NCBI GenBank assembly: GCA_900770015.1
Contig: CAAGIU010000473.1
Span: forward strand, 1-9,883
Direction: 5' to 3'
Source: an uncultured Oscillospiraceae bacterium
GTDB lineage: Bacteria > Bacillota_A > Clostridia > Oscillospirales > Oscillospiraceae
DNA: 9,883 nt
Positions 8,701 to 9,883 of this stretch are shown here, in pieces. A model generated the notes under the pieces. The model ran no database searches. It was given only the letters and a program-made list of their open reading frames with translations, and had not been told where the DNA came from. Position 1 is the stretch's first letter, and the number at the start of each line of letters is the position of its first letter. The position numbers and the translations under genes are program-made.

Positions 8701-9227
8701 CCCCGGACGGCAAACTGTCCCACGCCCTCCACCATGCCGCAGCGGCTGTACCCGGCGCTAGTGAGGCTGCGGATCAGCTCCTCCATTTGATACTCCCGGC
8801 CCACCTCCAAGGTGACGGCGGCGCCGGAGAGAACAGCGGGGGGCAGCGTCCGCTGGCTGGCGGACTCCCAGGTCATGATCTGGATGGGGGTGGCGCCCCG
8901 GCCCAGGTCATAAAACTGCCGCAGCCGTTTCTGCTCCCAGGCTCTGGAAACCACGGCGGCGTCGTACATGGTCAGATCCCGTCCCGGCAGAATGGGTGCG
9001 TCCACATGCAGGAAGCTGCGCAGCTCCTCCTGCATCCTCCGGGCGGCGATGTCATCCTGCACCAGAATGACCAGCGGGCGCGCCACATCCTGGCTGATAC
9101 CGGCGATCATATGGGTGCGGTTGATCTGACCGATGCCGGTGACGGCGGCGGATTCGCCCTTGCCCATGGCTTCCGCCAGGACGGTATATTCAGGAATGGT
9201 TTTCAAAAGAAACAATACTTGATCCAT
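5721..9227 (-). CDS. mfd: Transcription-repair coupling factor
   Basis: Mfd is a cytoplasmic ATP-driven DNA translocase that pushes stalled RNA polymerase off damaged DNA and recruits UvrA. At 1168 residues it is full length (family about 1150-1180). In order: a UvrB-like N-terminal module (about 1-370, with FAVRGGILDVYSP and RAEFFGDELD); the CarD-like RNA polymerase interaction domain (about 495-570, SPGDLVVHEDYGIGRF from residue 503, ending KYIGG); RecG-like helicase lobes with Walker A GDVGFGKT (655-662), DEEQ box (756-759), SATPIPRTLNMAL and the LHQLRGRVGRS arginine-finger motif; the TRG-type stretch EFGSGFKIAMRDLEIRGAGN; and the C-terminal TRCF domain (LLDEIVDRYGEPP). All ATPase motifs are intact. 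The start is ATG with AAAGGTG 4 bases ahead. It follows pth, as in many Firmicutes, but a hairpin lies between them, and the VanW gene starts 20 bases downstream. Confidence 0.98.
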   Translation of the reverse strand: MDQVLFLLKTIPEYTVLAEAMGKGESAAVTGIGQINRTHMIAGISQDVARPLVILVQDDIAARRMQEELRSFLHVDAPILPGRDLTMYDAAVVSRAWEQKRLRQFYDLGRGATPIQIMTWESASQRTLPPAVLSGAAVTLEVGREYQMEELIRSLTSAGYSRCGMVEGVGQFAVRGGILDVYSPASDKPVRAEFFGDELDTMGLFDPDTQRRDENIDSCVLLPVSETLPHCHPGGIDGLCRDLNHLIARQRRRKNINEPLVTTLTKDLEKYENGLSNPASDRYMSLIYPEFACALDYISPESILVLCDHSNLQRAARTRTEEIGLQLDSMLQAGLVAGELCDYVLDWESFCTRLKKRITLYFDTFGGSAYPEEQPPKHLLPITAKQLPGYGGNMDTVVSDLKYYQKMDFGTMVLCGTRRRAELLQQMLREKGISGFLCIPLTTLPKPGQILLAEGTLPFGMEYPLSKLAVLTEGQLLTRETAKRKPRKTATNRQKLNSFTDLSPGDLVVHEDYGIGRFVAMEQIKVDGAVKDYIKIAYQGSDTLFVPATQLDLIGKYIGGGGEDANVKLNKLGTDAWQKTKAKARKAAKDMAGELIQLYAARKRQPGFAFAADAPWQKEFEDNFPYPETDDQLRCIADIKHDMEQPTPMDRLLCGDVGFGKTEVALRAVMKCVMDGKQAAILVPTTVLAQQHYQTAVSRFRGFPVNIDVLSRFRTTKQQNQTVQNLRSGNVDLIIGTHKLLQKSVQFKDLGLLIVDEEQRFGVSHKERLKEISKGVDVLTLSATPIPRTLNMALSGIRDMSTIEEPPSDRYPVQTFVTEYSPAIIDDAIRREVERGGQVYYLHNRTETIDQCAGALRRRIPGISIGVAHGQMGEDALGDVMQSMADGDIQVLVCTTIIETGLDIPNANTLIIENADRLGLSQLHQLRGRVGRSTRHAYAYFTYKPDKNLTEIAEKRLSAIRDFAEFGSGFKIAMRDLEIRGAGNLLGAEQSGHMMSVGYDMYLKLLDEAVLEERGEAPKAPECTADLNVTANVDKDFVSRSEERMDLYRRMAAIRSQQDADDLLDEIVDRYGEPPKGVLNLIDIALLRAKAKKVGIKDIRQKSGDVLFVLTNLNFEAVSALCNDSDYKTRVVFLANAKEPTLKLKLANGVDSLKQSRVFIDRYTQYCH

Positions 9228-9234
9228 AATGCAC

Positions 9235-9286
9235 CTTTGTCAGTTGTTGAGTTGGGATACGGCAGCTTTGCCTGCACGTGACAAAG
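9235..9286 (-). repeat. 8-bp inverted repeat in the mfd leader, one arm covering the SD
   Basis: On the minus strand CTTTGTCA (9286-9279) and TGACAAAG (9242-9235) are exact complements separated by 36 bases. The second arm includes the AAAG of the mfd ribosome binding site AAAGGTG (9238-9232). A small inner hairpin, GGCA-AAGC-TGCC, lies in the loop. If folded, the SD would be partly paired. The pairing is seen; any regulatory role is inference. Confidence 0.45.
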
Positions 9287-9315
9287 CGGAAAGGGGACTA
9301 TGGTTCCCCTTTCCG
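9281..9315 (-). terminator. Perfect 11-bp hairpin between pth and mfd, probable pth terminator
   Basis: CGGAAAGGGGA (9315-9305 on the minus strand) pairs perfectly with TCCCCTTTCCG (9297-9287) around a 7-base loop ACCATAG. It begins 21 bases after the pth stop and is followed on the minus strand by CTTTGT, a short and broken U tract. Termination is likely but may be partial, so some pth transcripts could continue into mfd. The plus-strand side (TCTTTCTCTT) is also T-rich. Confidence 0.75.
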
Positions 9316-9336
9316 TCTTTCTCTTACGTGATTCAA

Positions 9337-9882
9337 TTACGGGTGGCTGCCGTTGAAGCGGTTGGCTGCTTCCGGCACGCCCTTGTCGATGATGGCCAGG
9401 GCCGCATCTGCTGCGTTTTGAAGCGCAAAGTTCAAATCCTTTTCCTCTTTGGCGGAGAAGGCGGACAGAACCCAGGCGGCCAGGTCATATTCGGGATTCG
9501 GCTTGGCTCCCACGCCGATTTTCACCCGGGGAAACTCCTGACTCCCCAGCTCGGCGATGATGGATTTGATGCCGTTGTGCCCGCCGGCAGAGCCGTCTGC
9601 ACGGATGCGCAGCCTGCCGGGGGGCAGAGAGATGTCATCGAACAGGACGATGATCCGCTCCGGCGGGATGCTGAAATAGGCGCTCAGCTGCAGCACCGCC
9701 CTGCCGGACAGGTTCATAAAGGTCTGGGGCTTCAGCAGGAACAGCTTTCTGCCGCCATACAGGGTCTGCCCGTACAGCCCCTGAAACTTGGCCTTGTCGA
9801 TTTTGCAGCCCAGCTTCTCCGCCAGAATATCCAAGGCCCGGAAGCCCGTATTCTGGCGGGTGTTCTGGTATTCTCTGCCGGG
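9337..9882 (-). CDS. pth: Peptidyl-tRNA hydrolase, 5'-truncated by the window edge
   Basis: Pth cleaves the ester bond of peptidyl-tRNA that drops off the ribosome and so recycles tRNA in the cytoplasm. The visible 181 residues begin PGREYQNTRQNTGF, matching the segment near residue 15 of the bacterial enzyme; the start and the conserved GLxNPG Asn lie outside the window. A TTG at 9834 is internal, not the start. Family motifs seen are KPQTFMNLSG (substrate-binding Asn), VLFDDISLPPG (catalytic-pair Asp), GSAGGHNGIKSI (conserved His and Asn) and RVKIGVG. The catalytic His of the NTRHN motif (His20 in E. coli) is Gln here (codon CAG at 9855-9853). This could be a genuine variant or a base error. 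The C-terminus (NRFNGSHP) is of normal length. It is upstream of mfd on the same strand, a common Firmicute arrangement. Confidence 0.95.
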   Translation of the reverse strand, partial: PGREYQNTRQNTGFRALDILAEKLGCKIDKAKFQGLYGQTLYGGRKLFLLKPQTFMNLSGRAVLQLSAYFSIPPERIIVLFDDISLPPGRLRIRADGSAGGHNGIKSIIAELGSQEFPRVKIGVGAKPNPEYDLAAWVLSAFSAKEEKDLNFALQNAADAALAIIDKGVPEAANRFNGSHP

Positions 9883-9883
9883 A

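Noticed and set aside
9275..9280. CACGTG palindrome upstream of mfd
   Set aside because: A single six-base palindrome with no second copy and no known bacterial regulator to match; likely chance.
5724..9281. Very long open frame (about 1185 codons) on the + strand opposite mfd
   Set aside because: It is an antisense shadow of a GC-rich gene with biased third positions. The product is a Gly/His/Gln/Leu-rich composition without recognisable domains, while the minus strand is an unmistakable Mfd.
9240..9285. Candidate mfd promoter with TTGTCA as -35 (minus strand 9284-9279)
   Set aside because: The only -10-like hexamer, TATCCC, needs a 19-base spacer and is a poor match. A promoter in this gap is plausible but not supported by the sequence.

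Overview
The window is chromosomal housekeeping DNA from a GC-rich anaerobic Firmicute. Gut Clostridia of the Oscillospiraceae/Ruminococcaceae type fit best. The evidence is the pth-mfd gene pair, the Firmicute-style RF3, AGGAAGG-type ribosome binding sites, a VanW/PG-binding membrane protein and strong G/C bias at third codon positions. The assignment is an inference from protein character and gene order, not from a marker gene. I see no rRNA, tRNA, CRISPR array, insertion sequence or phage gene.

The left part reads rightward. It starts inside prfC (release factor 3; its first ~35 residues lie outside the window). Three bases later comes a small DUF5662-type gene, and the pair ends at a clear intrinsic terminator (2039-2073). 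A near-consensus extended -10 promoter (2113-2141) then drives a single gene for a secreted right-handed beta-helix protein made of two tandem copies of one domain. Its coding region is followed by two similar GC hairpins, the second with a seven-T tract.

The right part reads leftward and converges on that terminator region. The order of transcription is pth (start outside the window), mfd (transcription-repair coupling factor, complete), and a membrane-anchored VanW-family gene starting 20 bases after mfd. A perfect 11-bp hairpin separates pth from mfd, so mfd may have its own promoter, but none is convincing. pth, mfd and prfC serve translation and DNA-repair housekeeping; the VanW and beta-helix proteins act at or outside the cell envelope.

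The window is mostly ordinary and I see no new multi-gene system. The points most worth checking are: Gln in place of the catalytic His of Pth; a VanW core without its usual Cys; the gap-free internal duplication of the beta-helix protein with Cys ladders at 23-residue spacing; twin hairpins between the converging genes; and an inverted repeat whose arm covers the mfd ribosome binding site.
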